Part shown: piece by piece, positions 45,906 through 57,469 of the stretch | Layout: each line of letters opens with the position of its first letter | Numbering within the stretch: position 1 is the stretch's first letter | Assembly: GCA_907163375.1 (NCBI GenBank) | Contig: CAJQUW010008745.1 | Span: forward strand, 248,001 to 312,000 | Source of the DNA: Prostheceraeus crozeri | Lineage: Eukaryota > Platyhelminthes > Polycladida > Euryleptidae | DNA: 64,000 bases | Direction of reading: 5' to 3' | Translations under genes and position numbers: made by a program | The notes under the pieces: model-generated | What the model was told of the DNA's origin: nothing | The model's input: only the letters and a program-made list of their open reading frames with translations | Databases searched by the model: none

Positions 45906-47829
45906 TGCTAATTTAGCACACTATATTACCTCTCCAAGTTGTCATGACATGGAGGATTTATGGAACACTTTTCCTTATTCTGTACTGCTACCATGATCAG
46001 TTAAATTCGTGTTCATTTCTGCAAAACTGCAAAAATCTACATAGCTCACAGGTGCTACCTGGTCTCGACTCATGGTCATTGAATAAAATCGAAACTGTAT
46101 ACACATTGGGGATTGCTGAGTTGTTACACTACCTAATTTACCTACTCTATGTTGGCATTGTTATCATGATGACCACGTTTTCCATTCAGACACCATGGTT
46201 TTCATTTATAAATGAAGCAATTAAGTTATTCATTCAGAAACCAGTAATTCATGGACATCGATACAGTAAATAAAGAATGTAATTTCTCCGAAACAGCATA
46301 ATGTTAGATTGAATTTAAAAATAGCCAATGCTGATGATCCTAAAATTGCGCGGTCCAGCTCGTCTCTGTGTGAACAGTCCCATAGGTTTATAAAGGTTCT
46401 GAACGAAAATTCTTCATAGGTTCTGAGCGCCGCGTCCGGTGTGAATTATTACAGAGCAGAAGGAGCTAACTTTCCGATGAATTTTAGAGAGGTTGATGAC
46501 GCTGTATTTGTATGGGGTCCACAAAAAAAACTGCGTTTTCTGCAAACGACATATTTGAATGTCAATGTGTGTCTAGTTGTCTTGTATATGGTGCTTAATG
46601 TATAGTCGATGGCAGGTCTTTATCAGTCTATTATGTCAACTTTCTACATCCTGACTATTATAAGTTGACAAAATATGAAATTGACAATTAAATCATAGGT
46701 GAATGTTATCTTTGAAAAAAGGACCATAAATTATCAATTTCAGCAAGTGATGAAAATTTTCCGGAAAATTATGAAAAAAATTTGAAAATTTTGATTTTTT
46801 TATAGGCCCTATAATTTGAGCGCTTCCATTGCCGAGGCAGCTACGTTCCAATAAATTGGGTCTGAAATTCTTGATTTCATCATTATTTCGATTAAAGCGA
46901 TCGTAGCAATACGAGTTCCGTCCGCGGATTTTTGAACATTCCTTTGCCACCAAAGGCTTGCGCTAATTTGTTAGCATTTTTAATTATCACACAGACACCG
47001 TTTGAGATAACGTGAATCCTGCTTTACAATAGGGGTACAATTTCATTCAATGTGAAAGATCTGGAGCAAAAATAATATACTTCATCTTGGAGTTTGCTAA
47101 TTGCTAGCTTGAAAGTTAAGCTTTATTATGCAGTGTACAGATTCTCCATGTGTTGATGAACACGTGAAGTATAAGCACACAGTCCACGCAGCATTCATGA
47201 GCGACCATATTGGAAGATATAAAGACTGCAAACTCGTGAGATATTTGGAAACTAAAGATATCTGTGATGAGTAGAAGAATATCTATAATAGCTTCTATCT
47301 TCTGGCGTAGTGTCCGATATCTTCATTGAGGATATACACATCCTCCACTTCTAGTTCAGATGGTTCAGATAGTTCCAAATCGATTTCTCTGCCCAAATGA
47401 ATTTCAGATATAATCCAGATGAATTGGAGTTCTCCAGTTGAATTTAAGATCTTTTCAAAGTTGTGCTTCTGACAGATATCTGAAATTCAGCTAGAGAAAT
47501 CTGAAATCCATCTAATGTCTGAAATTCATTTGAAAAGATCTGAAATAGACATGGAAAAGGTGCAGTTGCAGGTTTCAAAAGTTAACATACGAGGGATGAT
47601 AGAGAAGCTTTCGGTCTTTGAATATTGCATGGTATTTTCAAACGACTATAATAAGTCTCTAAAACAAAGGAAAAACGCCAATCACCGAGGAGAATTTTCC
47701 ATTTGCATCACTAATTTCAGCCAAGAAAGCGTGAAAAGAAAAGCGTGACAATATAACTGAACCATTATTATTACAACAATTCGCATAAAAATCAAATTAT
47801 TGCAAAATGATGTTCACATATAGTTACCA
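45906..47829. other. Non-coding DNA
   Basis: Frames at 45944-46273, 46693-46953 and 47515-47748 show no motifs. Around 47400-47545 the word TCTGAAAT(T/C)CAT recurs several times in both orientations, a local degenerate repeat. Confidence 0.45.
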
Positions 47830-48741
47830 TTTGCCGCAATTGCCTTCCCAATGCGTAATCGAAATTTATCAAATTCCTTCTGTAGTTGGGTGACAGTTAA
47901 CCCAGCAAGAAATTCTTGAACAAATGCTTCAATTTCTGCAGTAGAATTAAAGCTGGTCTGTCGACGATGAACTTCAAAATTTCGGAAGATTGTTCGAGTA
48001 AATTAAATGCAGGTGAATAAGGAGGCTGTTTCGCTGGACTAGTGCGCTCGCGGTCGATCCATCGTTGAACATGCATCGTAAATATGTGGTCTTGCGTTAT
48101 CATGTTGAAAATACATCTGCCATCGAGGTAAATTCAGATGTTCGAAAACCCCGCACATGTTTTAAGGGAACATTGAGTATCTGTCATCATTGATGCTTCT
48201 ATCGTCGTATAGCACTTCGACATAGGAGGATTTTTGTATGGTTGAGGGCAACCATAAACAGCACTTTCTTATCGTCCATTGTCCTGTGCGGCACTTGTGG
48301 TCTGTCGCCCGGCCCGCATTGTCCCCTTCCATGTTCAATGTACTGTTCCTTGTTGCGATCACTTAATTCGTGAGGTATCCATCGACAACACAAGGATTTC
48401 TTCTTCAGGTGATTGGAAAGGATCCGATACTGACCCTTTTTTAATGTCTGTCTGTAGTAAAATGTCAGCACAAGATAAGCTGCTGTCACCTTCTATCAGC
48501 TCCTTCATCTCTTGAATGTTTTCATCGCAACAACTTGAGCGTGGTCTTCCAGAGTCATTGTAATAAATTAATAATAATGTAATAATTAATAATAATAACA
48601 ATAATTAATAATATTTGTAATCCCTTCGATAAATTGTTTGATAATGTCTTGGATTCGTCTCATTTTAATGATGTTTTCTTCTCCCCAAAGGTCAGCGAGC
48701 AGCTGATGAATGTTCGTTGCCGAGTAGCCATTTTGAGACAT
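47830..48741 (-). pseudogene. Mariner-like transposase, decayed
   Basis: Minus strand, start codon at 48741-48739 (MSQNGYSATN). Pieces in several frames follow the order of a mariner transposase: a GRPRSSCCDENIQEMKEL stretch, the second DNA-binding region (IKKGS, then CCRWIPHELSDRNKEQ), the core with MDDKKVLFMVALNHTK and VLYDDRSINDDRYSMF, a QHDNARPH-like second catalytic Asp box near 48.1 kb, and PPYSPAFNLLEQ, where the third catalytic Asp (PDLN) is replaced (PAFN). The length of about 0.9 kb fits. Multiple frameshifts make it non-functional. Not closely similar to the mariner at 28.3 kb. Confidence 0.78.
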
Positions 48742-51150
48742 TGTTTTGATGAAAAAAAATAGACGTCACACTGCTGAATCTCTATGACTAACTCCAATGC
48801 TGATCTCAGAAAAAATCAAACTGATAAATAAAGAATATCAACTTTTATGTCTGCGAGTGTGTTATTCTACAACTTCAAAAAATATTCGCAAAGTAATGAC
48901 ATAAGTGTACCTATCGAGATGAAATCAACAAAACGCAATGTTCATATCTGTGGTTTATAACCTTGAGACACGCATACTTGCACAATAAAATTTCAATTGC
49001 AGTTCCGCATGCAAATGTCACTTAAAAAGAAGAACAGAGTTAAAGCTCAGATTTTCATGTTAGCTTCTGACAACAAATTTCTATTGTAAACATGCGGAAC
49101 AGCATTCTGGTCAAAATTTGTCTTGAGTAAACATCAATTATACGCAAAAACTCCAAAAAATGGAGTTTTTAGTAAACGCAGCTTTTTCGTCGACCCCTAT
49201 AGTATAGGCATTCTCCAATAAAAGAAGGTTGACGGTCGGAAGATTTCGGGATTCTTGCAATGGCTTCATAATTTGAGAAAGTTAGAGAATTTTCAATTTA
49301 CGAGCGGAATTTGTTGGATCGCCATCCGAAAATCGCCCATTGAAGGCGTTGAATGTCGCCGAAGGCCTGTCTTTGATACGTTTAACTTTTACTTTATTAC
49401 ATTGGCATGTAAATTGAAAACGGGAGTTTTGATTACTTTTTTCTCTAACTTTCTTAAAAAGATGATCTCCCGTGACTCGGTCAACTACATACTCCATAAT
49501 TTGATCTGTGTGGTTCAGTCAGTGATATTCAATGACTTTGCAATTAAACATGGTGTTTATGTCGACGATTTCAACAGCCAGTGACTAACAGCATCCAGTC
49601 GTGCGGAGGGATTATGCGGAAAAACTAACAATCGTATTCGAAGTTAGACTAACACCTTGGGTCAAAATAAAAGCTACTCATAAAGAAAAAGAATAGGAGC
49701 ACAAAAGACATTTCAACAGCTGTAAATTTGAAACATTTCAGGGATTGACAGGCTATGATAAACGCAGCAGAATCTTGTGTTGGAGAGAGTTTACGATGGC
49801 CATCTCCCATCTCACGTCTTCAAATTTGTCTAAAATCCGCAAAAGTTAATCAATAATCATAAAACTTTAAGTACACGTAGGTGAGTATATTTTCTACTCA
49901 CGTATCAATATTTATGCAAATCGAGCAAGTAATTAGAGACTATTAGTATTAGAGGCTATAACTTGAAGTGTCAGCAATTATCTTGATCTGACTTGTCAGT
50001 GACCTCATCGTCTGAGCAGACTACACTATGTTAGCAGAGTCATTTCGTGACAACTCATGAAATGATAATGACCAGGCTGCATCCCTTACACTAATGTACT
50101 TAACTAAAAAAAGGTGTGTTGAGGTAGTGGTCGTTGGGTAAGATTTGAAATTGCAATGGATGGACGAAGAGGGAGAGAGAACGATGCACACACAAGTATC
50201 AATAATGCGTCTAACAGACCAAGTCAAATCAAGTTGCTGACATCACTACACTTCACGTTCTCGTCTCATTTTTTGCTTTCAACTAACTTGCTTAATTTTT
50301 GAAGTAGCTTGTGTGTCACCTGCTGACAGAATCTGCAATCCATGTTGGCACCTTTCTTGAGTAGGCTTATTGAAATGCTATGCTGGCAAGTATATTGTTG
50401 CCAAAAGATATAATTGCAAGTATATTGTTGACATTTGATATTTTTCATTAGTGCTTTGACTATCGCCTAAACTCGACTTCTCTGATCACTTTTTAATGGG
50501 CGTGCATTACATTCATGTGCAAATGTATCTTTATGAAACAAATAGTTGCTTTCAGTTTTCAAAAGCAGTGCATTTTTGTCAGAGCATTGCTCCAAGGCGG
50601 TAACTGCACTACATTTTCTGTGAGACGACTCCCGACATATCATGTGCTAGCTTTTTATGAAGTTTTGTTAATAATTTATGCCGGTTTCATTATACCAACA
50701 AGATTAGATTTTCTTCTTGATTCAATATGAACCCAGCGACATCTCTTGAACGAATAAAATGCCCATTTTGTCCCGCATAGAAAGCTAAGGATAAGTCACC
50801 GATTTGGCTGCACTGGGAATGGAACTGAGTTAGTTGGTTTTTTCAGTTCAACCATCGGCGATGGTGTTCCATCCGCAACGCAGTCAATTTAGCAGCAGTG
50901 ACTTTTTCACTAAACAACACATCACGACTGCGATTAGTTGTTGAGAAAAAATATAGTGTTTACATCAATAGGCCTACTCAAGCAAGCAGGATCCATGCAG
51001 CCTACATGGAATGACGATCTTTCAAATGTCCCCTAGTTTTGTAGGTGCTGCTTGAATGCAACCTTTGGAGGTACTCATTCAGCTGCTTACACATGCGTAG
51101 ATGGCGAGACATAATAGAGTGAGTACTTGTGGGGAGCCAAGCTGACAATT
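48742..51150. other. Non-coding DNA
   Basis: A TAATAATAATA-type run lies within the transposase relic near 48.57-48.61 kb. Beyond that, frames at 49255-49584 and 50515-50730 have no motif. No RNA genes recognised. Confidence 0.45.
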
Positions 51151-51159
51151 CCCCTTTTG

Positions 51160-51595
51160 CATATAAGCATCATCTATAGCAGCTTGTAAAGCATCGTTAG
51201 CTTCTCCTGTGACCATGCGAAAAGCAACATCATGCCGGGCCTAAAATCTGTCTAACCACCCATCACTACATCTGAAGTCATTGTGTCCGAATTGCACGGC
51301 AAGTTGGTTGGATTTCTCTTTGAGCATCGGTAGTGTAACAGGTGCTCCCAGTGATCTTGCTTGAACAAGCTATGTCATCAGCGCCGCCTCAATATCGTCG
51401 TAGTTCCCTTTTCGCTTTCTCTTCGTCTTGTCACGAAAACAGTTGGTCTTGTATTTTTCACGTTTGTCGCATTTATTGTTGTTCGCGATAAATTATAATC
51501 TCGGGCTATTTCCGCTTGAGCCGAGACTTCCTTTCTATTTGCTCGCAGATTGACGTTTTGATTTCGAAAGTGAGGGATTCACGCTTGCGTGACAT
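51160..51595 (-). pseudogene. Pogo/Tigger-type transposase, N-terminal remnant
   Basis: From ATG 51595 on the minus strand, MSRKRESLTFEIKTSICEQI matches the Pipsqueak-type helix-turn-helix that begins pogo-family transposases and CENP-B-like proteins. After stops and frame changes come LPMLKEKSNQLAVQFG and CSDGWLDRF, then ARHDVAFRMVTGEAN, the second DNA-binding (CENP-B type) domain. The DDE catalytic core was not found downstream. A truncated, stop-containing relic. Confidence 0.72.
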
Positions 51596-53168
51596 GCTTG
51601 AACGCTGGGATAAATGTTTGCTCTAAATTATCAAAATAGCGATTCTCTCGATAATTTAAAATTTTCAGTGCGAGTGTTTCATTGGTTTCAAAAGTCTTCA
51701 ACACTTCTACATCGAAATATTGCAGAGAATGTGCCACTGTCTAGAATTATGAGAAAGTGGAACCAACCCTGTACGTTAAATTTTGATGAGAGTGAAATTT
51801 CTGTCCGTTATATCCTATTGCACATGTACGTTATAGCAGTGTACGCTATACCCAGGTTGTTTTACTATGAGTCAGATAGGATATTTTGCCGGGAATATTT
51901 TATGTGTACGTTACAACCGAATGCCTACGTTATATCCCACGTACGGTATACGGGGATTTAGCCCATTGCAAGATCAATTTTTGAAACTACCTTTGAAATT
52001 GAATAACTAATTTTCCGGACATTCCATTCTATATAAAATTAGTGCTGATTCAATTGTCAATTACCATTTCATTGCAGCAGACGAAAACTTAAAATCAATT
52101 AGGATATACCCTACAATCGCTTATATAATGCACTTAATTCAAATGGATTGAAAAATTTAAAATTTGATTTTCAAAATATGAATTTCAATTTATACGCTCA
52201 TCTTCTTGAAAATGAAAATAGATCAAGAGCCACTTTGCGACTTCGACACACTAACTGATGCGAAACTTAAGCTTCCATCTAATTTAGGCAGACGGCCTAT
52301 GGCCTCGTCTGACATTTGTCATGTCATTTCATCGATATGGCACATTTGGTTAATGTAAAATGATATTTTGTCTGACATTCACCATAGTATTCAGTTTGCA
52401 TCTCTTTTTGAAGCTTTCTGTGGTGTTGCACCATCAGTCAAGTTTGGAGTCTTTATCATCTCTGCAATGTAGTGCAAGTAGGCCTACAACAGTTACCTTT
52501 ACAAGCACGCTTATCGGTCTCGACATGATTCAAAATGACGAAAACATAAACATTCAAAGCACTAACAGTCGCACGCAGCAATAGCTTTCTGTATCTACAT
52601 GATGAAGCGTTGTTGTATCGCTTGCCATTGTTTGACTTTATTATGAATCATACTTATCACCATAATATGAAGTCATGGAATATGAAAGACTGTTGGTGAT
52701 TTTTTATATGATTCCTACTGATGTAAACCTTGGGTGGGTGTAACACACCCCAGATGTAGGACATCCGTTAAGGGCAGTACTTCTACGCACGTACGAGATG
52801 TCAGCAATCACATGATTTGATGCTGTCAAAGCATGGGGAATGTTTATGAACACGCGTGGGCGAGCGTTTATAGTTTACTCGTCGTCCACGGTTGTCCGCG
52901 TTGCACCTTGAACCGCCGATGTACCGCTTAGCATGTTCTGTCTGCCCTGAGCATAAAATGTAGGTCCCATCACATTGTTTAGCCTCTAATACATGTACAT
53001 ACAGACACATGAGACGCAAAGTCTATACAACAGGACTGGGACATATGTTGCACTAATGCCACGCATAACCACGGATGTTTAGGGTCATGTGCAATTACGC
53101 ATAGTTCACGCGTGATTTGCGTGTAACTGAGCGTGGCATGTCACCTAGTGCGTCAAAAATATTTTCCT
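51596..53168. other. Non-coding DNA
   Basis: The plus-strand frame 51614-51961 has no recognised motif. TACGTTATA-type words recur at 51826-51950. GC content rises at 52.73-53.15 kb without a gene being evident. Confidence 0.45.
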
Positions 53169-53836
53169 TCTCTTTTAGGCTCTGTTATAAGTAGAATAGA
53201 ATAGAAATATATTTTCCACCAATACAAAATCTGTACAAGGATCGTTACATTTGCATATACTCGTAGATAAATACAGATATATACATTTATTACTTTTACA
53301 AAATACTAAATATAATACAAATACAGATAAATGTAGAGGTGGGCGGGGCCAGAGCACTGTGGGACAGTAGGAACCTAGCCCCGCTAACAAAAGCTCAGAT
53401 TAAACTTACTCACACATCAAAATCATTTACATTATACATATAAACATATATCCTAGATACTCTCACACAAGGCATGTACAGCCAAACAACAGGTCAGTGG
53501 TCGTCATACAAGATACATACATGAAAGTCCACATTCACATATACTTACAAATCACATACTTGGGCTATTATATGCCAATGTCCGGGATACAATATCAGGG
53601 TTGGAATAGCATTTGATATTTTCCATTCGCACACTATCATCTCTCTTAGTTACCTCAGATATAGTTGTTGCTGTATTGAATTGACAAAGACGAAGTCAAA
53701 AGTTCTTCATTATAATTTATTTTTGACCTTGTCTTCGTTTTTTAGAAAAAATAAGCAATTAAGCGGAATTTAATGGAATCCATAAATTTTGGCATGGAGT
53801 GTCTTCAGTTCAAAATGCTCAAAAATGAAAATTTAC
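53169..53836. other. Non-coding DNA, possible transposon 3' tail
   Basis: An AT-rich stretch with AATACAGATA words is followed by GAGGTGGGCGGGGCCAGAGC (53336-53355) and AACCTAGCCCCGC. The abrupt GC-rich block after an AT-rich tail resembles the minus-strand end of a retroelement, but no coding remnant was found. Confidence 0.35.
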
Positions 53837-53998
53837 TTGTGTTTTCTTTGATCCTTCCTGTCGAATCTCCTTCACCTTAAACGTAAAGGCTGTGGCTTCA
53901 CCGAACTTTAGCAGTTTCTTCATGGATAGCTTCTGAGGCTTCTTGTCGTTGTGTTGCTGTGCTGAACAGCTGCCAGCATACTTGCTATAAGACGCCAT
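53837..53998 (-). CDS. Possible first coding exon of an unknown gene
   Basis: From ATG 53998 on the minus strand, 54 codons run without a stop to a donor-like GTAAAT at 53836-53831, giving a 162-bp phase-0 exon. The peptide (MASYSKYAGSC, then KLSMKKLLKFGEATAFTFKV) is well mixed and protein-like. No family recognised and no second exon identified to the left. It could be a host gene start or chance. Confidence 0.35.
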
Positions 53999-55154
53999 AG
54001 TTGATGAGAACTGAGAAAAATTCGGGTCCAGAATTTGTACAAGGAATTCTCTACATCTTATACATAAAGGGTCCACAATTGCTTAAACGAATTACACATC
54101 TTGTGTTTTCAGCCTGTTTATCTCCATGTTCAAGCCCATTCAGCAGGCATAAAGTCAATGCAATGATTTTGCACTTCATATCTTTTAATCATCTATGAAT
54201 TAAGACATGGTTGCATGTGCAATGTACATGAAAGTGATTGGTCAACTGAATCCACATGTCGAAGTCACCACATCATGAAACAGCGTCTGAAACAAGATTT
54301 GGAGATGCAGTTATACTTACGAGGTGGTGAAATGCACTTTCTAACTCTAGTTATTAAATCAAGCCGTCGTAAAAATGAAATTGTAGATTTCTTCAAACAT
54401 CTGCCAGAGAATTTGGATGTCTTTCCACACAATCAAAACATATTGTAAAAATTTAATGATAGAATTACACCATTAGACGATGATAAATCTGCAGTCTTCC
54501 TTTCATTTTCATTTTCATTTTATAGAATTTAGATGCTTACTTAAAAAAGGGTTTCAATTTGTGCAATTTTCGGAAACGATTATATCTTAATAATGCTTAT
54601 ATACTTCATTATCATGCGAATTGGATTAGATTTCAGAAATGGCCTGACCACATTGTCTTTTGAATAATACATCAAACATTAAACAGCATCATATAATTGT
54701 TTTATAATATAACTATCGTCACACATAGACTATGTTTCAGTGTGATGTAAAGTCATTTAAACCCTGCAAGCTAAGTTACGTAAATGCAGTTGGATCTTTT
54801 TGCTATAGGTCAAGCCAAAGACAATGGATAATGTAAAGACTGTAAACTCCGCGAAAATTTGGAAACTACTCCTCAAAATGTATACTACTCGTTGAGGACA
54901 AGATAGCAGTAGATTGCAATAAGTCACTTGCTGCAGTCTAGAAGTCGAAGGTACCTCAACCGCAAGCGAATTTATGATGAAACATGGAGACTGGTGGAAG
55001 AAAGTATTATAGAGCAATTGAAGAAAACAATCATTGCAAATTGTCCATAAAGTCGCCACTATATCATGACTAGCCCCTCAAATTTTTTTTTCGCAAAAAT
55101 TTTATTTATTCACAAAATACAGAAGTAGTGAAAACTGTGCCCTACTACGAGCGG
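53999..55154. other. Left flank of the Polinton block
   Basis: A plus-strand frame at 54215-54448 (QRLKQDLEMQLYLRGGEMHF) is protein-like but unrecognised. No Polinton terminal repeat was identified. No other features. Confidence 0.4.
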
Positions 55155-55312
55155 GATAGGTACATGTAAAATTCAGTGTCATAGTTAGGTACATGGATAG
55201 GTACATGTACGATCTACTGTTATGAATAGGAACATGGGATAGGTACATGCAAAAATAACTGTGTTATGAATAGGAACATGTATGACTTCTGTCTTATTGG
55301 ATAGGTACATGT
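55155..55312 (+). repeat. Array of (G)GATAGGTACATG words
   Basis: Seven copies of (G)ATAGG(T/A)ACATG occur in about 160 bp, at 55155, 55184, 55196, 55224, 55237, 55268 and 55299. The spacing of about 12-31 bp is irregular, and the flanking TGTTATGAATAGG also repeats. It lies about 240 bp upstream of the first Polinton-block gene. Confidence 0.8.
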
Positions 55313-55546
55313 GTTTGGTAGACTGGGTTGAGTATATTGTGTTTCGGAACGTCTATGATCGAACTTGTACGACTTGGTTCTGAGTACTTGGGGTACGCAC
55401 CGATAGACATCCGCTATTTGATTTTGAATGAGTTTGCTCAATTGCGACTATTGTGACTATTGCAACCATTGTAATCAAGATGACAGTCACATTGATTTTC
55501 CTTCTTACGTAGACAAACTAAGCTATGAATATGAGATAGTTGTTTG

Positions 55547-56056
55547 ATGACATACATAATGATGTCTAGTATCCCAACGTCGTGGGTTGTCGCAAGAGAC
55601 CTTGGATATTCGCTCAAAGCTATGGAAACTGTAACAAATCTCAGTGAAAATATCAACGATGGTGATTTAGTTGATCGACTAATGGATCTAGATGAGCATG
55701 CTATGAATCACAATTTGGATCGTAGGTGGATAGAGGATTTCTCCATGCTACACTGCAATGATGGTGAAATTTGGAGGATCAAATTGGAACGATATGGAAA
55801 GAAGGAGACATCTGACAGTATTTTAATAAAAAGTTCTCCCAATAAAAGTGACTTCAGAAGGAAATTAGAAGAAGAGACATTTAAATTATTATGTGAACAG
55901 AACTGCGTTAAATGTTTTAAACAGGAGCGATCCCTTCTCTTTTTACCATGTTCTCATAGCGTTATGTGTTCTACATGCCATGCACCCTTTGAAACTTCAT
56001 CTTCTCCCCTTTGTGATCAAGAAATATTTTCAGCAGTCACTGTATATCGTGCATGA
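55547..56056 (+). CDS. UBA-RING protein, IAP C-terminal-like
   Basis: About 169 residues, ATG at 55547. Residues 10-52 (ARDLGYSLKAMETVTNLSEN, then DLVDRLMDLDEH) match the ubiquitin-associated domain of inhibitor-of-apoptosis (IAP) proteins. Residues 107-169 match their C-terminal RING: CVKC, LLFLPCSHSVMC, STC and final SPLCDQEI. No BIR domain precedes them. In the family such a RING is a ubiquitin ligase that restrains caspases. Here the seventh zinc ligand is Ser (SPLC instead of CPLC), so folding or activity is doubtful. As the first gene of a virus-derived block it could be an apoptosis-modulating cargo gene. The frame is otherwise open. Confidence 0.75.
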   Translation: MTYIMMSSIPTSWVVARDLGYSLKAMETVTNLSENINDGDLVDRLMDLDEHAMNHNLDRRWIEDFSMLHCNDGEIWRIKLERYGKKETSDSILIKSSPNKSDFRRKLEEETFKLLCEQNCVKCFKQERSLLFLPCSHSVMCSTCHAPFETSSSPLCDQEIFSAVTVYRA

Positions 56057-56072
56057 TGAGTCATCATGCACG
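56048..56072. promoter_or_regulatory. 25-bp palindrome with central TGAGTCA
   Basis: CGTGCATGATGA-G-TCATCATGCACG is a perfect dyad with 12-bp arms. It overlaps the stop codon of the RING gene and its centre is ATGAGTCAT, an AP-1/bZIP-type site. It lies about 40 bp upstream of a TATA box. Confidence 0.75.
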
Positions 56073-56119
56073 TCTGTGATTGGTCACTATTGTGTCTTTG
56101 TGTGGCTTTTCTATATAAG
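56056..56119 (+). promoter_or_regulatory. Promoter: ATGAGTCAT, CCAAT-type and TATATAAG
   Basis: ATGAGTCAT at 56056-56064, GATTGG (inverted CCAAT) at about 56077-56082, and TATATAAG at 56112-56119 precede the ORF at 56167 by about 50 bp. The same ATGAGTCAT plus TATATAAG combination occurs at 57359-57384. Confidence 0.6.
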
Positions 56120-56166
56120 GAGGACATTGTACCGTTCTATTTCAAGCATAATTTGAGGCTAATACA

Positions 56167-56664
56167 ATGTCAATCAGCATGTCGTTCACTACCAACATTC
56201 CTATTTCAATACTTTACCGAAGTCAACTCTTCACCGGCAATATATTCTATTCTGCCGTAAATATAGCTTGCTATAAAGCGGATTTGGTGGATTTGATGGA
56301 GGAAATAGTGAAGTATTTCCGCTGCGGAGAGGACATTGTGGTGCAGAGAATGTTAATGAGAGTCGTGAACAACGCTCTTACACGAGTTGCAAGATTTTGG
56401 CTCAATGAAGTATTTCGCCCACCAGCTCAAACTGAGATTGTACCGGAATACTCTCGCTGCTGCTGCAGCAGTATCCAACGGAAACATAACACATGTCTCC
56501 ATGACATTATCACCTCCAGCTACTTTGACGAGAAGGGTGACAAATGTAAATTAGACTTGTTCAGTGGACCGCCATCAGTAAGCATCAATATGGCTGCTCA
56601 AGGACATTCTGAGTTGATCAGTTTGCCGGCATACTATGCCAATATACTAAACACGTTCCATTGA
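56167..56664 (+). CDS. Unknown protein of the Polinton block
   Basis: 165 codons, first ATG 56167 (a second Met at residue 5), about 50 bp after a TATA box. The middle is probably helical (LVDLMEEIVKYF, RMLMRVVNNALTRVARFWLN), and a Cys cluster SRCCCSS lies near residue 96-102. No family recognised. Position between the RING gene and the basic core-like gene, with its own promoter, suggests an accessory or virion protein. The frame is intact. Confidence 0.6.
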   Translation: MSISMSFTTNIPISILYRSQLFTGNIFYSAVNIACYKADLVDLMEEIVKYFRCGEDIVVQRMLMRVVNNALTRVARFWLNEVFRPPAQTEIVPEYSRCCCSSIQRKHNTCLHDIITSSYFDEKGDKCKLDLFSGPPSVSINMAAQGHSELISLPAYYANILNTFH

Positions 56665-56925
56665 AAGCCCTGCTGTATGTGCTGTCCTATTTCAAAGCAT
56701 CTAATGAAAGACATTGAGCAGCTCATAACTGCTACAAATCAGACTCTAGCCGATGTGAGTGTGTATCAGTTTCCTTCTTCAACTTGTTAAGTGTTTTGTG
56801 TAATTTTATAAGTACCAGCAACAAACTTTGCGTGATATGTGAATGCTTGTAAACTTTTATGCATAATGTTGTAGGTACTAAGCAAAAATTTTAATTGTAT
56901 TATCTATTTCCATATTAGAATAAAA

Positions 56926-57318
56926 ATGTCTGTGAAACGGAAGACATCTTCTCGTCAATCGAAGCGCTCCTTCAAACCTTCAAGTCAGTTTAAAAAGGCG
57001 TTGCGAAAGTTAAACAGGATACATGATAATAAGAAGAAGTGTAAATTGATTCAAAATTCAAGTGATGATTTCATTCGTGATTTAGCTTTTGCAATACACA
57101 AATATCTACCTATTCACAAGCCTCTATTGAATACTGGCTCTTTGAATAGCATAAAAAAGTTTTCAAATCCAAAGAGCAGTGATAAGAAAAGGAGAAACTT
57201 AATTCAGCGCGATGGTGGTGGGTTTCTAAGTATGTTAAATGATATTGGAAACAGTATTAATGATGTAATCAATAGTCCGCTTCGAAGGATTGCAGCAACT
57301 GCTGTAATGTTAATATAA
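56926..57318 (+). CDS. Basic protein, candidate virion core/pX-like
   Basis: 130 codons from ATG 56926, with a very basic N-terminal half (MSVKRKTSSRQSKRSFK) and a second basic run, KKRRNLIQRDGGGF, at residues 87-100. This is followed by an amphipathic helix-like tail (FLSMLNDIGNSINDVI). Basic proteins with a Gly-Gly motif before a hydrophobic or amphipathic tail occur in Polintons and adintoviruses, and are compared with adenovirus core or membrane-active precursor proteins cut by the viral protease. The GGG at 97-99 is a plausible cleavage point for the protease encoded at 62517. Frame intact. Confidence 0.55.
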   Translation: MSVKRKTSSRQSKRSFKPSSQFKKALRKLNRIHDNKKKCKLIQNSSDDFIRDLAFAIHKYLPIHKPLLNTGSLNSIKKFSNPKSSDKKRRNLIQRDGGGFLSMLNDIGNSINDVINSPLRRIAATAVMLI

Positions 57319-57358
57319 CGTTAACGAATCATAAAGTGACACGTCATCACTTTGATCG

Positions 57359-57384
57359 ATGAGTCATATATAGGTGTATATAAG
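57359..57384 (+). promoter_or_regulatory. Promoter: ATGAGTCAT and TATATAAG
   Basis: ATGAGTCAT at 57359-57367 and TATATAAG at 57377-57384, 85 bp before the ATG at 57470. CACGTCATCAC lies just upstream. Same two elements as at 56056-56119, with a shorter spacer. Confidence 0.55.
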
Positions 57385-57469
57385 AAAGACGCTTTAATGA
57401 TATTTTATCACTTCTAAGTGAAAATTCATTTGCGCTGGTTGAAAGCTCCGAAATAGTACTTCTTCAAAC

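Noticed and set aside
55155..55312. Terminal inverted repeat of the Polinton
   Set aside because: The words are direct repeats, and no inverted partner was found near the right edge of the window.
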